Source: Kitagawia praeruptora
Lineage: Eukaryota > Streptophyta > Magnoliopsida > Apiales > Apiaceae
Direction: 5' to 3'
Assembly (NCBI GenBank): GCA_037693485.1
Contig: CM075344.1
Coordinates: 97,065,001 to 97,129,000, forward strand
Length of the DNA: 64,000 nucleotides
The notes under the pieces: generated by a model
Told to the model about the DNA's origin: nothing
Databases searched by the model: none
The model's input: only the letters and a program-made list of their open reading frames with translations
Position numbers and translations under genes: made by a program
Shown: one piece after another, positions 23,605-34,295 of the stretch
Layout of the letters: the number at the start of each line of letters is the position of its first letter
Position numbering within the stretch: position 1 is the first letter of the stretch

Positions 23605-24007
23605 GGGTCTTCTAGGAAGGAGGTTGGTATCTTGGTACAGCAAGAAGCAACACTCAGTATCTACATCGACAGCCGAAGCAGAATACAATGCGGCAGGTAA
23701 TTGTTGTGCTCAGATCCTGTGGATGAGGAATCAACTTCAGGACTATGGACTCATGTTGGACAAAATTCTAATTCTATGTGACAACACGAGTGCCATTGTC
23801 ATTGCCAACAATCCAGTTCAACATGTCAGGACTAAGCACATTGATATCAGGTGTCATTTCTTACGAGAGCATGTCATGAATGGAACTGTGGTATTATATT
23901 TTGTTCCCACAGATCAACAAATTGCAGACATCTTTACTAAACAACTGGATGAATCCACTTTCTCCAGGTTAGTTGATGAACTTGGGATGTTAAATCTGTC
24001 TAATTAA
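23605..24007 (+). pseudogene. Ty1/copia RNase H, 5'-truncated
   Basis: From LLGRRLVSWYSKKQ onward the sequence is the C-terminal RNase H of a Ty1/copia Pol: STSTAEAEYNAAG, ILCDNTSAIVIANNP, RTKHIDIRCHFLREHV and FVPTDQQIADIFTK. It ends at TAA (24005-24007). The upstream copia gag, protease, integrase and RT are missing. By chance the reading frame runs open from shifted Tat1 integrase sequence straight into it (23558-24007), giving a hybrid open frame that is probably meaningless. This is a rearrangement junction between two different retrotransposon superfamilies. Confidence 0.9.
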
Positions 24008-24700
24008 TTTTGGATAATCAATAACTGCAATTTGTTATAAGTTCACAGGTATTTTAAATGTCCATATGTTTAGAACTTGTGAATTTATTTGCATCAAGTC
24101 CTCATATTATAGTTATCTCTATATTAATTACCACGCTTATAAATGTTATATTTTATGGTAATTAGTTAGTAAATAATTGAGTTAATTGTAGCATAATTAA
24201 ATAAATATTTTATTGACATATATCAATTAATGATATTTTGTTAATTTTATGTCTATTTAATTGTGAGTTTATCTGATTATTCCGGATTAATTCTTGATTT
24301 ACTGTGTGATTATTTTTAAATCCATAATAATTAGAAGTATTAAATATGTGTATGTGTATAGGCTGATAGGTTCGGTGATAAGATGTTTTTTCGGCCGACA
24401 GGTTTCGGTGATAAGGTGTTTTTTCGGCTAATTAGGTAGTTAGGTGAGAAATTATTGAGCGGTATTATTTTTCAAACATAACCTGTCACTATTACACCTA
24501 ACCCACTATTACTTGAAACCTTATAAATGATGAGTTTTTGTTTGTGTTTAACATCATCATTTTTCAGATATACAGAGCATATACACACAATTACTGAATA
24601 TTTCGAGCTTTGATCGGAAAGATCTCTCAATCTAGCTGGTGGTTTTTAGATCGGATGTCATATTCTTGCTTTATACATCATCCTTTATAAAAACTAACCC
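24008..24700 (+). other. Non-coding spacer downstream of copia pol
   Basis: About 690 bp of AT-rich sequence between the copia RNase H and the downstream ORF. I see no coding potential. A short direct repeat, TTCGGTGATAAGaTGTTTTTTCGGC, occurs twice at about 24371-24428. A spacer here is expected for copia elements with an extra post-pol ORF, where a spliced transcript is thought to express it. Confidence 0.5.
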
Positions 24701-26835
24701 TTGTTTTTGAATTTCCTTAAAGTTTTGAAACTGGCATTGCAGGGAAGCTTTTTAATTGCTAAAGTTAATCCTATTTCCATTCAGCAAATCGAAACCATTC
24801 AGGATGAGCAATTTCGGGCTTGGACACAATTTTTGAATGAACATTCATTAATTCGCTATGCTTTAGTTACACCAGTGCAGCTTAACCATGATGCATTACG
24901 TGAACTATATTGCAGTGCGGTTAACACTTCTGGATATGACGGGTGTGCAATCACATATCGACTGTTTGGTAGGTCGATTAGGGTCACTGAACGAGATGTT
25001 AATCGAATTCTTCATTTTCCTATTGAAAATATCGTTTATGATCCTATACCTGAACAGATTGAAATGTTCTTTCATTTTATAAGGTACCAAGATGGTAATT
25101 TCAATACTGGTACTCTTTCAAGAATGTTTCTAACCTAGTATTGGAATTTCTTCTTTCACACTACTAACCATGTTTTTTCCTCAGATAGAACAAATCAAGA
25201 TCGAATACCTGAATTTATTCAAAAAATAGGGTATGCGGTCGCCAACAATTTGAGGATTAATTTTGGAAAAATAGTACTTGGTCAAATCATTTTAAAGATG
25301 AAACACTTGGGAACAAGAGATGTTCAGACTCAAAATGTCAAATGTCTATATCCAAGGTTTCTACAGCTAATATTAAATGATTTTTTGAATGATGAAGACA
25401 GGGTACGCTTGGAAAATGGTCGAAAGGTGGAATGTTCTTCCATGAAGATGAATGTAATTAATTACATAAGCAAAAAGAAATATACGGATGTGCCTACAGT
25501 CCTAACTGAATATCTAAAGACTGTCCCACTTCCGTTGTTACCAAGACCAGTGAGAGCAGGTATACGACAAGGTAATATTTCAATCCCTGCTATTCCAACC
25601 TCTGTATTCCCTATTGTGTCACAGGAAATATAGTTTCTACAGCCTCTAGTGGCCATCTTACCCGACCAAGAGCAGGAAATCCCACCGACTCTAACACAGG
25701 TCAAAGAGCCCATTCTACAAATGCAAACACAAACATAACAAACTCCTACACCTCAATTGTCACTTAAACGACTAGTTATTCACATTATTGAGGGAGATAG
25801 TTCCTCAGCAGCACCACATAAGGAGTTAGTTACATCAGCCGCTCTACCTCATTCTAAACGGAGTAAACCCAATGAACCTGAGGTAACGGCACTGTTAGTG
25901 AAACAATTCTTTCTTATCCAATGAGTGCGAATGTAAATGAGGTTGAATTGACGGGAGCAACTATCTTGAGTTCCATTTCACGGAACATAATAGTGGTTGG
26001 TGATCTTTCTAAAGATCAAATGCCTTCACAGGCATCCGAGGTGGAATTACCTACCTCAATAACTGCTGGTGAATCTTCCATTTTACGGAAAGTTCCATCG
26101 ATAGGAGGTTCTTTTATGAACCAAGTGTCTTCATAGACGTACGAGGGAAACTTGGGTTTTGTGCCATTTAATCGATTCAAGTTTAACCTCCCAGAGGGAA
26201 AATCTCTGGATATCTTTCGAGATTTACCACTTTTTACCAGTGGTCGGCAACTCGCTTCACGTGAGGACGGAAGCTCACGAACTTTCATTGCACCATCCGT
26301 GACCTCTAAAAAAGGGGCTAGGATGATTTCATTTACAGGTACACATATCGATGGAAGCTTTGGAGGAGAGTTAAAGGAAACACGAACAGAACATGTAAGT
26401 GTCACCCAAACCACTAAACCGAGTGAATATAGAGTGTTGAGTGAAACACCTGCAGAATGTACGAGTGAGCAACCTACTCAACCACATGCACCTGTAACCA
26501 GAAAGGAATACAGCAGACTCCTTACATGGGTCCAAACAATGGAGAAAGAGTTACAAAATATCTGTAAGTCCATTGCAGAAATAAAAAATTTACAACTTAT
26601 TCAACATGATGTATTCCAGGTTCAATTGAATACTATGACAACCCAGTTTAATGATGCAATTAACTCCTTGGTAAAGTCATCTTCGTCTAATTTACCAACT
26701 CCACATCCTACTACTCTGGAGGATAACCCAACTGAGGGGGAAAAGTTGGATGATCAAGAAAAATCTACTAGGCGTAAGGGCAAGGAAAAGGCTGTTGACA
26801 CGGAATTAACTTTATTTTGGGAAAGGAAAAGCTAA
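24701..26835 (+). pseudogene. Copia post-pol ORF (unknown protein), broken
   Basis: An accessory ORF between pol and the polypurine tract, as in SIRE/Maximus-type copia elements, where the position is often called env-like. It reads open from about 24701 to 25138 (TAG), then in the same frame to 25633 (TAG) and on with further stops, and from 25921 to 26835 in a shifted frame. The first half (IQDEQFRAWTQFLNEHSLIR; GRSIRVTERDVNRILHFPIE; KIGYAVANNLRINFGK) looks globular and resembles plant retrotransposon gag-like/plant-transposon proteins. The second half is Ser/Thr-rich and ends in a Lys/Glu-rich tail. There is no clear signal peptide or membrane segment, so env function is not supported. Related sequence recurs at about 57770-58220. 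Confidence 0.65.
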
Positions 26836-27048
26836 TGGGAGTATTAGTGTTATGTGGAAAGCAAACAAGGCAAACTTGAAGATATGTTCAGTCTAGAGGA
26901 ACAATTTGTCTTGTACTTGTTCAAATTTTAGAAATCTGGAAAATGTATATATATGATCCAGAATGCACTTTAATATTATTTATCTTTGTATTTTATTTGT
27001 ATCAGTTGAGTTATCCTCTAGGTATTTGCTTGTCAAACCCTAACAATC

Positions 27049-27062
27049 AAATAGGGGGAGAT
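27049..27062 (+). other. Copia polypurine tract
   Basis: AAATAGGGGGAGAT directly precedes the LTR start TGTAAAGC. An identical AAATAGGGGGAGAT precedes the LTR at 59138, and both are preceded by the shared GTTGAGTTATCCTCTAGGTATTTGCTTGT. This is the plus-strand primer for reverse transcription and confirms orientation. Confidence 0.85.
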
Positions 27063-27299
27063 TGTAAAGCATAATGTAATGTAACATGTAATAGAGGACA
27101 TATATAACCAACTAGGATAAAAGATAAATAATATTAACTCTATACAGGGATCGAGAAAGTTGAAGAATAGCCTCCAACAAGGATCTAGTCACTGAAAGAA
27201 GTTCATTTACTTGATCAAGCCTCAGTGACAGAATAAGATGTACAGATGATTCAGTTGAAGGGCCAAAAGAATATAGTGGTCTCAAATTAAGAGGAAAAT

Positions 27300-27439
27300 G
27301 AATAGTATCTAAAATTACTATTCATATGAATAGTATCTAAAATTACTATTCATGTGAATAGTATACGAAATTACTATTCATGTGAATAGTAAATGAAATT
27401 ACTATTCATGTAAATAGTAACTAATATTACTATTCATTT
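27300..27439. repeat. Five tandem 28-bp palindrome-bearing units in the copia LTR
   Basis: Five consecutive 28-bp units of the form GAATAGTA-(12)-TACTATTC-ATRT, with mutations confined mostly to the centre. Each unit is an imperfect inverted repeat (GAATAGTA against TACTATTC). The array lies about 240 bp into the LTR, upstream of the TATA box at 27643, where enhancer-like repeats would be expected. Confidence 0.9.
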
Positions 27440-27642
27440 GAAAAAATAAAAGCAAGAGGTGAAAAACATGTGGGACCATGTTAAAATCAAGTTTGTTTGA
27501 AAAAGAAGAATTCGGCAGAATTGGGATGAAAGAAAAGTAAACAAAAAAACATGTGGCGGCTCAGAAGAGAATAATGCAGAAAAATCGGCTGAATTGGCGT
27601 AATCAGTTAAGTAATATTAGCCGCATAGTAACATCCTAAAAT

Positions 27643-27652
27643 CTATAAATAG
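27643..27652 (+). promoter_or_regulatory. TATA box of the copia LTR
   Basis: CTATAAATAG, a near-perfect plant TATA box, is followed about 35 bp downstream by a CA-rich stretch (ACACCTCAACACACAAC) suited to a transcription start. It would drive plus-strand transcription outward from this LTR. Confidence 0.65.
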
Positions 27653-27939
27653 GCCTGTTGTATTTCATTTCTAAATACACCTCAACACACAACTTTTTCT
27701 TCTCTCTCTTATATCTTCTCTGTGTAAGCTGCTAGACAGTCCATCTAGTAGGAAAGCCGGCTTAGCCCACTTTCCGTCACCCAATCTAAGTAGTTCATAG
27801 ATTCAGAAAAAGAAAAGGTATTAACAACAAAGCATTGAGTACAAAATTGAAGAATAAAACTTCATGTTCCGTACAAAAATCTTAAAATTCGAGATTCATT
27901 TTAATTATTACGATAGTAAACTAGTGTAACTATAAGTAC

Positions 27940-28265
27940 ACGTTATTACTTGGAACTTTTGAAAAACACCATCAAGATGCTGTTGAACTTGTAAAAGCTT
28001 CTTCATCTTCAAAGATGCTGTTGAACTTTTAAAAGAATCCATAAGAAAACCTTCTGAGTTGCTTGACACAAATTCATATGTCTCAACCATGTGCTTCTTA
28101 CACCTCTTTGCTGCTGTTGTTAACATATGCAAACTTTAGAAAAAACTGTGGCATCCATAATTAGCAAGTATTGACAAAGAAAATGTAATATGTTATCAAT
28201 TACCTTAATATAGTTTCTTAACACCATCTGTGCATCTTGAGCAAGGATGATATTTTTATGTGCAA
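27940..28265 (-). pseudogene. Captured exon-like fragments in CACTA5, source unknown
   Basis: On the minus strand, about 28200-28265 encodes HKNIILAQDAQMVLRNYIK, ending at a GT donor. A second island (about 27955-28132) encodes AAKRCKKHMVETYEFVSSNS and SFKSSTASLKMKKLLQVQQH. They look like consecutive exons of a helical protein. I cannot name the gene. Confidence 0.35.
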
Positions 28266-30054
28266 GATTCAACTTTTAACACATTAATTTAGATATAACA
28301 GAACACATCAAACTAAATTGCAGACTAACTGAAGCAACACCTTGAGGACCAAACTTCTAACAAAACCAAAGCAAGTTCACATGGCAAAGAAAATATACAG
28401 GGGCATATTTTTACCAATTAAACCAAATACCCAAAAAATACGACTCAATTGTATACAATAAATCAAACCCAATTCATACGGAATCAAAAATATAGTATAC
28501 TCAGAATAAAAACCCAGCAATGACCAAATTCAAACCCCAAAAATTATAAACCCCAATTGACAGAGAACAGAGATGAACAAATTTAAAACCCTAAAATTAA
28601 AAACCTCAATTGACACTTACAAATTGAATCGAAGCACAGAGAGATGTGGAGATGTCCAGAAGAAGAACAGAGAGATGGGGAGATGTTCCGATGCTCGAGA
28701 TGCCGCCGCGCTCGGGATAAGTTTTGAACATACAGGATCGAAATATAACTTTAATTGGTTTTAGTTAATTAATTTTTTTTTTGCCAGAGTTTTAGTTAAT
28801 TATAAAAATGTAAAATAAAAATAAATTTGATAATTTATTAATTTGAATAATAATATTAACTTTTATCAAATAAAATAAGTTGTTCAAAAGAAATATTTCG
28901 TACCAACTTCTGATTTTAAGCTATTTTTTTAACTTTAAATCATTTTCTGACTTATTACACAAATAGACATTTTTCAACTTAAAATTAAAAATTACTTTAA
29001 GCCCCCAGCCAAACAGGCTGTAAGAGGTCGTTTGGGTGAGTTTAACTTATTAGTTATGATTTAAAGTTGCTTTAAGTGATAAATGTAAAAGGAAAATTTT
29101 AAGTCAATATTTATTTGGGTAATTTTGTATAATGGTTAACTTATGGATTATTGAAAAGGTAAAAATAATATACTTGTATATTATTTTTAGGATAAAAAAT
29201 GAATTAAATATAAATTTTACAAGTATAAATCCCTAAAATGCAAAATAATTCATAAAGTCATTTTAAAAACAATTCAAAACCATCTTGTAAAATAGGAAAT
29301 AAATAGGTAATATTTTACAAAAATCTCAATATCATTTTTAAAATGTAGAAAATGAAATTAGCTATCTCCCCATATTTTTAAAATATTTTTAGGACAAAAA
29401 AGGAATTAAATATAAATTTTATAAATAAAAATCCCTGAAATGCAAAATAATTCATAAAATCATTTTACAATTCTTAAGTATTGAGAATAATTCTCCCAAC
29501 AAATTTAAAAACTAGATAGATATACAAAAAATAATATAATCAAAGATTTCTTAATTTTTAAATACTCCAATAATTTTATAAAATTCCATGAATGCGATTA
29601 AAACATGTATTTTGCACACTTAAGCAGTAAATGAAATTAAAAATATACAATCCACCGATCACACATCCATACCAACATATAAACATTTAATCATGACCTT
29701 AATGAAATTTTACTCACTCAATAATGATCACACACAAAAATCTAACATTTTCTTACAAATTTGTTCAATAAAAAACATTTTCTTATAAATAAATATATGT
29801 AATACGCGTTATTCTATTGCGTCATAATAATCATTGAAGATATATAAGTAGGAATGAATACATGTTATTTAATTGTGTAAAGAAAATATTTAAATGTAAT
29901 TTTTTGTGAAATACTGTTTGATTTGTATAAATCTCATTTGAATAATAGTTTAATTTAAATTTTTTTAATTAGAATGGTATAATATAAAATAATATATTAT
30001 TTGTATAAAAAAATTATTTGTATATAATTTATTTTTTTAAAATTATAATACTTT

Positions 30055-30475
30055 TAGCGTCGGTCAAATGTAAGGCGACACATAAAGTACAAAGGGTCAG
30101 TTTAGGCGTCGGTTGAGTAAAGACCGACGCTAAAGGGTTAGTTTTAGGCGTCGGTTATTTATAGCCGCCGCTAAAGGATTGGTTTTAGGCGTCGGTTTAC
30201 TAAATACGGACGTTAAAGGATTCGTTTTAGGCGTCGATTGAGTAAGGACCGACGATAAAGGTTCAGTTTTAGGCGTCGCTTGTTAATGACCGACGATAAA
30301 AGTCTGTTTTAGGCGTCGGTTGAATAAAGACCGACGCTAAAGGATCAGTTTTAGGCGTCGGTTGTTTCATGACCGACGCAAAAGGTTCAACATAAATGAC
30401 TTTAAGCGTCGGTTAAGCTAGCAACCGACGCCTAAAGTAACCGACGCCTAAAGTATGTATAGGCCACGGCTCTCT
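30055..30475. repeat. Palindromic subterminal repeats of CACTA5
   Basis: About nine units of roughly 45 bp, each built from TTTAGGCGTCGGTT, a short spacer, and the inverted GACCGACGCTAAAGG. In CACTA elements subterminal repeats are binding sites for the TnpA-type transposase protein. Each unit here is itself an inverted repeat, so the whole 420-bp zone is a chain of short hairpins. Confidence 0.85.
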
Positions 30476-30547
30476 ATATAACCGACGCTAAAAGTGCGAT
30501 GCTAAAAGACAGTTCTGTACTAGTGTAGACTTGTCAGGCTTCTTGAG

Positions 30548-32568
30548 TTGTGCAACCCGGGGTGTAACCTGGTGACACCCAGTGATGGTGAGAGGTGCCA
30601 CAGATTCGATAATTTCGAACCCGACCAATCCATACCCAATGCAGTCCTATCCGCTTCGTTCTTCAAGCTTGGATTCTCTATTCCCCTGCATCCATTTTTT
30701 GTTGAGTTGCTCACCTTCTACGAAATTGCACCTATGCAGCTAACCCCCAATTCCTTCAGGGTGGCAGCCTGTATGTACATCCTTTATGACCAAGTTTTTT
30801 CCGTTCCTTTCACTACCCGGGAACTGGGGTACTTTTATCAGTTAAAAGATGTGGGGAGGAAGGTAGGTATCTTTTATCTCACCTCTTGGAACAACAGACA
30901 AGGTGGATGTATAAAGGGGAATAAGCGGGGAATGTATGATTGGCTGGAGATGTTTCTATATTGTTACGACTGTGAGAAAGTGAGAAAGGAATGGAACCTG
31001 ACTCCGGGTAAGCATCCGGTACCCCCACACACTATTGGTAGCCCTAGTGAAATCGCCTTTCATTTTTTATCCGTCCTTCATTTTTTTGTTGTATTGTTTA
31101 GGGATCCCAACACAAACCTCCCTACAGGGGAGTGAAGAGAAAAGGGCTAAGAAAATCATGAAGCTGGCAGGCTCGCTGAAAGACGGGGAGAGTTTGCTAA
31201 CCCTAAAGACTCTGGTGAGATTGGGGTTCTCAAGACCCGCGGTAACCCCGTCTCCTGCTCATGAGATGGAGTTTGAGGAAGGGTTGGAAAGGGAATCCAA
31301 TCCCCAGGGTACTAACAAAAAACGTGAGAAGAGAGGTGGGGCTTCCACCGGCTTCCCTTCCGGTATCCCGGGCTACCACTTCCTATACTTTTTGCTTGCA
31401 CACACGTTTTCACCCAATATGTCATATTTCTCCGGAAGCTTGGCTCCGGTAGCCCTATCGGTAGCTTGAGATTTCTTCATATAAATATGTGTTATGGTTA
31501 CTAACATCTCCAATGTCCCATCATTTCAGGTATGTCAGGATCCATGTCGTCCTTCATTAGACCATCTGATAAGTATGAAGACTTGTTCCCTGAGGATGAA
31601 CTGCTCATGATGGAGACCCCTATCGCTGCCACTCATGTTTCTAGGGTCCCAGCTTCTGCATCCATTAAGGCTGAGCTTTCAGCTATTGAAAAACGCAGAC
31701 TATCCCAGGTTTCCGGGAGTTTAAAATCTACCCCAAAGACTCGATCTTTGAAAAGACTCAAGATATCTCCGCAGGGTGCACCCATAAGTGATGTGGAGCA
31801 ATTTTATCGAGCATGCGGTGGACAGATACCATGGAAACTATCGCGGGATGGGCTAAGCAAAAGACTACTGATGCTGCCAGGTCAATGATATTCTCCTCGG
31901 GAGAGAATCTGTTCCACCAGATAAGACTTGGGAACCGACTAGTGGCTGCCACACGCGGAGATATGAAGTTAAGGGAAGACTAGAAGCAGGTTAAACTTGA
32001 TATCAATGCTATGGAGGAGGAAAAGAAGAAGATTCTAGAGGCCAACAAGAAGTTAAAGGGTGAAGTGGCTATGGTAAATAGGGAGAAGGACAAACTCGGA
32101 AGGCTGGTTTCTGAGCAAGATAAAGATGGAGAGGGTTTAGTGGATACCCATGCTGTCGAGGTCAAAGAGTTGAAGCTGCAAGTAGATGCATTGGAGGCTT
32201 CGGTGAAACAGCTCAAGGAAGCACTTCCGGAGAGGTACAAGTTAGGGTTTCCTAAAGGTGTCAATAATTATATGAAATCAACTTGGAAGGTAATGCCAGA
32301 CATCAATTGGGCGCTTTTGGGTGAGGACGCCGTGAAGCAAGTGGAAGGTTTCAAGGCTGAGGCTGCCAAGTCCCAGGTTCCCACCACCAAAGTGATCTCT
32401 AAGCCGTCAGCTATCCAACAAGATGATACCGAAGATGCTCAGGCTACCAGGGTTGAGGCTCCCACGGACGTGGTTGAGGTTACTCTAGGTGATTCCACCA
32501 AAAAGGTTGACCCTGTCGAGGATTCCCCTGGTTCTGAGGCTACCAAAGACCCTTCCGTTTCTCAGTAA
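30548..32568 (+). pseudogene. Tat2 antisense accessory ORF (gypsy-type transposon protein)
   Basis: This ORF lies on the opposite strand to Tat2 gag-pol, between pol and the lost 3' LTR. The first part (30548-31135) has the profile of the plant 'putative gypsy type transposon' family (Pfam PF04195): FSIPLHPFFVELLTFYEIAP, MQLTPNSFRVAACMYILY, GMYDWLEMFLYCYD. The frame shifts into 31035-31469, continues as 31532-31888 after an intron-like gap, and ends as 32011-32568, a Lys/Glu-rich coiled coil (EEKKKILEANKKLKGEVAMV) with an acidic Val/Ser/Thr-rich tail. In-frame stops (for example TAG at 31981) and frame changes show decay, though some gaps could be introns. Its function is unknown in all Tat elements. 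Confidence 0.75.
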
Positions 32569-33589
32569 CTTCTTCTTTGAACATTTCAAATTTTATCCGA
32601 TTGGTTTTATGAACTTTATGGTTTTAGTCAAAGGGGGTGGGCTCCTATAATGCTCCACAGATGTAACGTTTTAACTTGACTTAACTGTTTGATGGCCATG
32701 AGGGCCCTGGTACCTTGAACTGGTTTTATTAATCATAGCGTTTATTTTATTATCTTATTATTGCTAGCTATGCCCTAAATACCTCTCCTATAAGGCCTCG
32801 GTGGCAGGTGCTCGCAGGTTACCACAACTAATACACAGGTAACTCGATTTAGACTAAGACTGCTACCGTGCTTCCCTGACTTAGTTGCACATGAAACACT
32901 TTTCAATTATTCAACGAGAACTAATCTGGAGTCGATGGTCATCACGATTCAAATTCTGAAGTCATTCTTACCTTGGGGTACCGATCTGCTACTTAAAAAA
33001 GGCAACTACTATACCTTAAACAATTTGTAACTAAATATAACCATCTGATTCTAGCATGCAATATGGTTCTCTTGACCAGTCCTAAGGTAAGTTTACAGCA
33101 ACACTTAGAGGATATATGCCATATTTACATTGATTAAATGAATTGAATGATAAATCATGAATCAAGAATCGAATAGCTGGATCGTAATGCAGTATAGAAG
33201 TGTACTCGAGTAGTTATATCAATACGTACCTGGATAGGCAACCAAAAATGACAAACTACTGGTACCTTAATCCGCGTGGTCGCCACCCTGGGTGTGGAGG
33301 TACCTTTCGGTAACCCTATAGCGTCTGGAAGCCCCGAAGATGGGAACCTGAATCCGGGAGCCCCAAAAATGGGAACCTGACTCCGGGAGCCCCTCTGCCG
33401 GTAACCTGTATCCGGAAGCCTGGGTGCCGGAGGCTCAAATTGGAAGCCCCTATTCCGGGAACCCTAGCCATTTAATAAATCACATGTGGAGATGCCATGT
33501 AGGCCATTCCTGCCAGGCTGGGTTAGTTAAATGTTTGATAAACCATACGAGTCACTTCCTATAACCCTGCAGGTTGATGATTAAAAGAT
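32569..33589 (-). other. Tat2 non-coding region between accessory ORF and tandem array
   Basis: About 1 kb with no open frame I can support. It contains scattered copies of a short CCGGTAACC/CCGGGAGCCCC motif (about 33290-33475), also seen in the Tat2 LTR near 56875-56945. That shared motif links this stretch to Tat2. Confidence 0.5.
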
Positions 33590-34295
33590 CGATGTATGCC
33601 AATCGCGGTTTCATACATGATTACTGACTAAGGGGGCCATGTATGCCGATCAGGGTTCCATACATGCCCTGGTGACCAAGTGAGCCATGTGAACCACTCA
33701 AGGTTTCGTACATGTCTGGTACTAAAGGGATCCATATGTGCCGATCAGGGTACCACACAAGCCCAAGTGATGAAGGGAGTCATGTATGCCATTCAGGGTT
33801 CCATACATGCCCTGGTGACCAAGTAAGCCATGTGAACCACTAAAGGTTCCGTACATGTATGGTAATAAAGGGATCTAAGTGTGCCGATCAGGGTACCACA
33901 CAAGCCCAATTGATGAAGGGAGTCATGTATGTCGATCAGGGTTCCATACATGCCCTGGTGACCAGGTAAGCCATGTGAATCACTCAAGGTTCCGTACATG
34001 TCTGGTAATAAAGGGATGCAAGTGTGCCGATCTGGGTACCACACAAACCCCAAGTGATGAAGGGAGTCATGTATGCCGATTAGGGTTCCATACATGCCCT
34101 GGTGACCAAGTAAGCCATGTGAACCACTCAAGGTTCCGTACATGTCTGGTAATAAAGGGATCCAAGTGTGCCGATCAGGGTACCACACAAGCCCAATTGA
34201 TGAAGGGAGTAATGTATGCCGATCAGGGTTCCATACATGCCCTGGTGACCAAGTAAGCCATGTGAACCACTCAAGGTTCCATACATGTCTGGTAA
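33590..34295. repeat. 143-bp higher-order tandem repeat in Tat2
   Basis: The word CCATACATGCCCTGGTGACC recurs at about 33658, 33801, 33944, 34088 and 34231, giving a 143-144 bp period for nearly five copies. Each period is made of three related subunits of 48, 47 and 48 bp, starting GTATGCCGATCAGGGTTCC, GTGAACCACTCAAGGTTCC and GTGTGCCGATCAGGGTACC. It is thus a higher-order repeat of a roughly 48-bp monomer. Open frames of 125-169 codons cross it on both strands but are by-products of the repetition. Confidence 0.92.

Larger units (their letters stand above)
27063..27890 (+). repeat. Copia 3' LTR (right edge uncertain)
   Basis: It begins TGTAAAGCATAATGTAATG right after the polypurine tract. 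A TATA box CTATAAATAG lies at 27643-27652, about 580 bp in, a sensible promoter position for such an LTR. The expected end (ATTCAACCCCC...CTTCTAC) is not seen, so the LTR is probably truncated where CACTA-derived sequence begins near 27890; that edge is approximate. Confidence 0.65.
27891..30525. mobile_element. CACTA5: 5'-incomplete CACTA element
   Basis: The right end is clear: it finishes AAGACAGTTCTGTACTAGTG, the inverted form of a CACTAGTACAGAACTG terminal repeat, preceded by about 420 bp of subterminal repeats (30055-30475). The matching left CACTA terminus is not found in the window, so the left edge (set near the loss of copia LTR similarity) is approximate and no target duplication can be confirmed. 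No transposase is visible. The interior has exon-like bits on the minus strand (about 27940-28265), a GA-rich segment near 28620-28700, and very AT-rich DNA from 28740 to 30050 that includes the MITE-like words CCAAACAGGCTG and GGTCGTTTGGGTGAG near 29010-29035. Confidence 0.6.

Noticed and set aside
27890..28000. Left terminus of CACTA5 near AAACTAGTGTAAC
   Set aside because: The words resemble part of the right terminus but do not form the expected CACTAGTACAGAAC start, and there is no matching target duplication.
28980..29110. MITE with CCAAACAGGCTG / GGTCGTTTGGGTGAG ends
   Set aside because: The two words look like ends of common MITE families placed back to back, but no partner termini or target duplications could be found.
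33590..34295. Regularly repeated units resembling a CRISPR array, with overlapping 125-169-codon open frames
   Set aside because: The units are contiguous 143-bp tandem repeats without unique spacers, in a plant retrotransposon. The open frames on both strands are products of the repetition.
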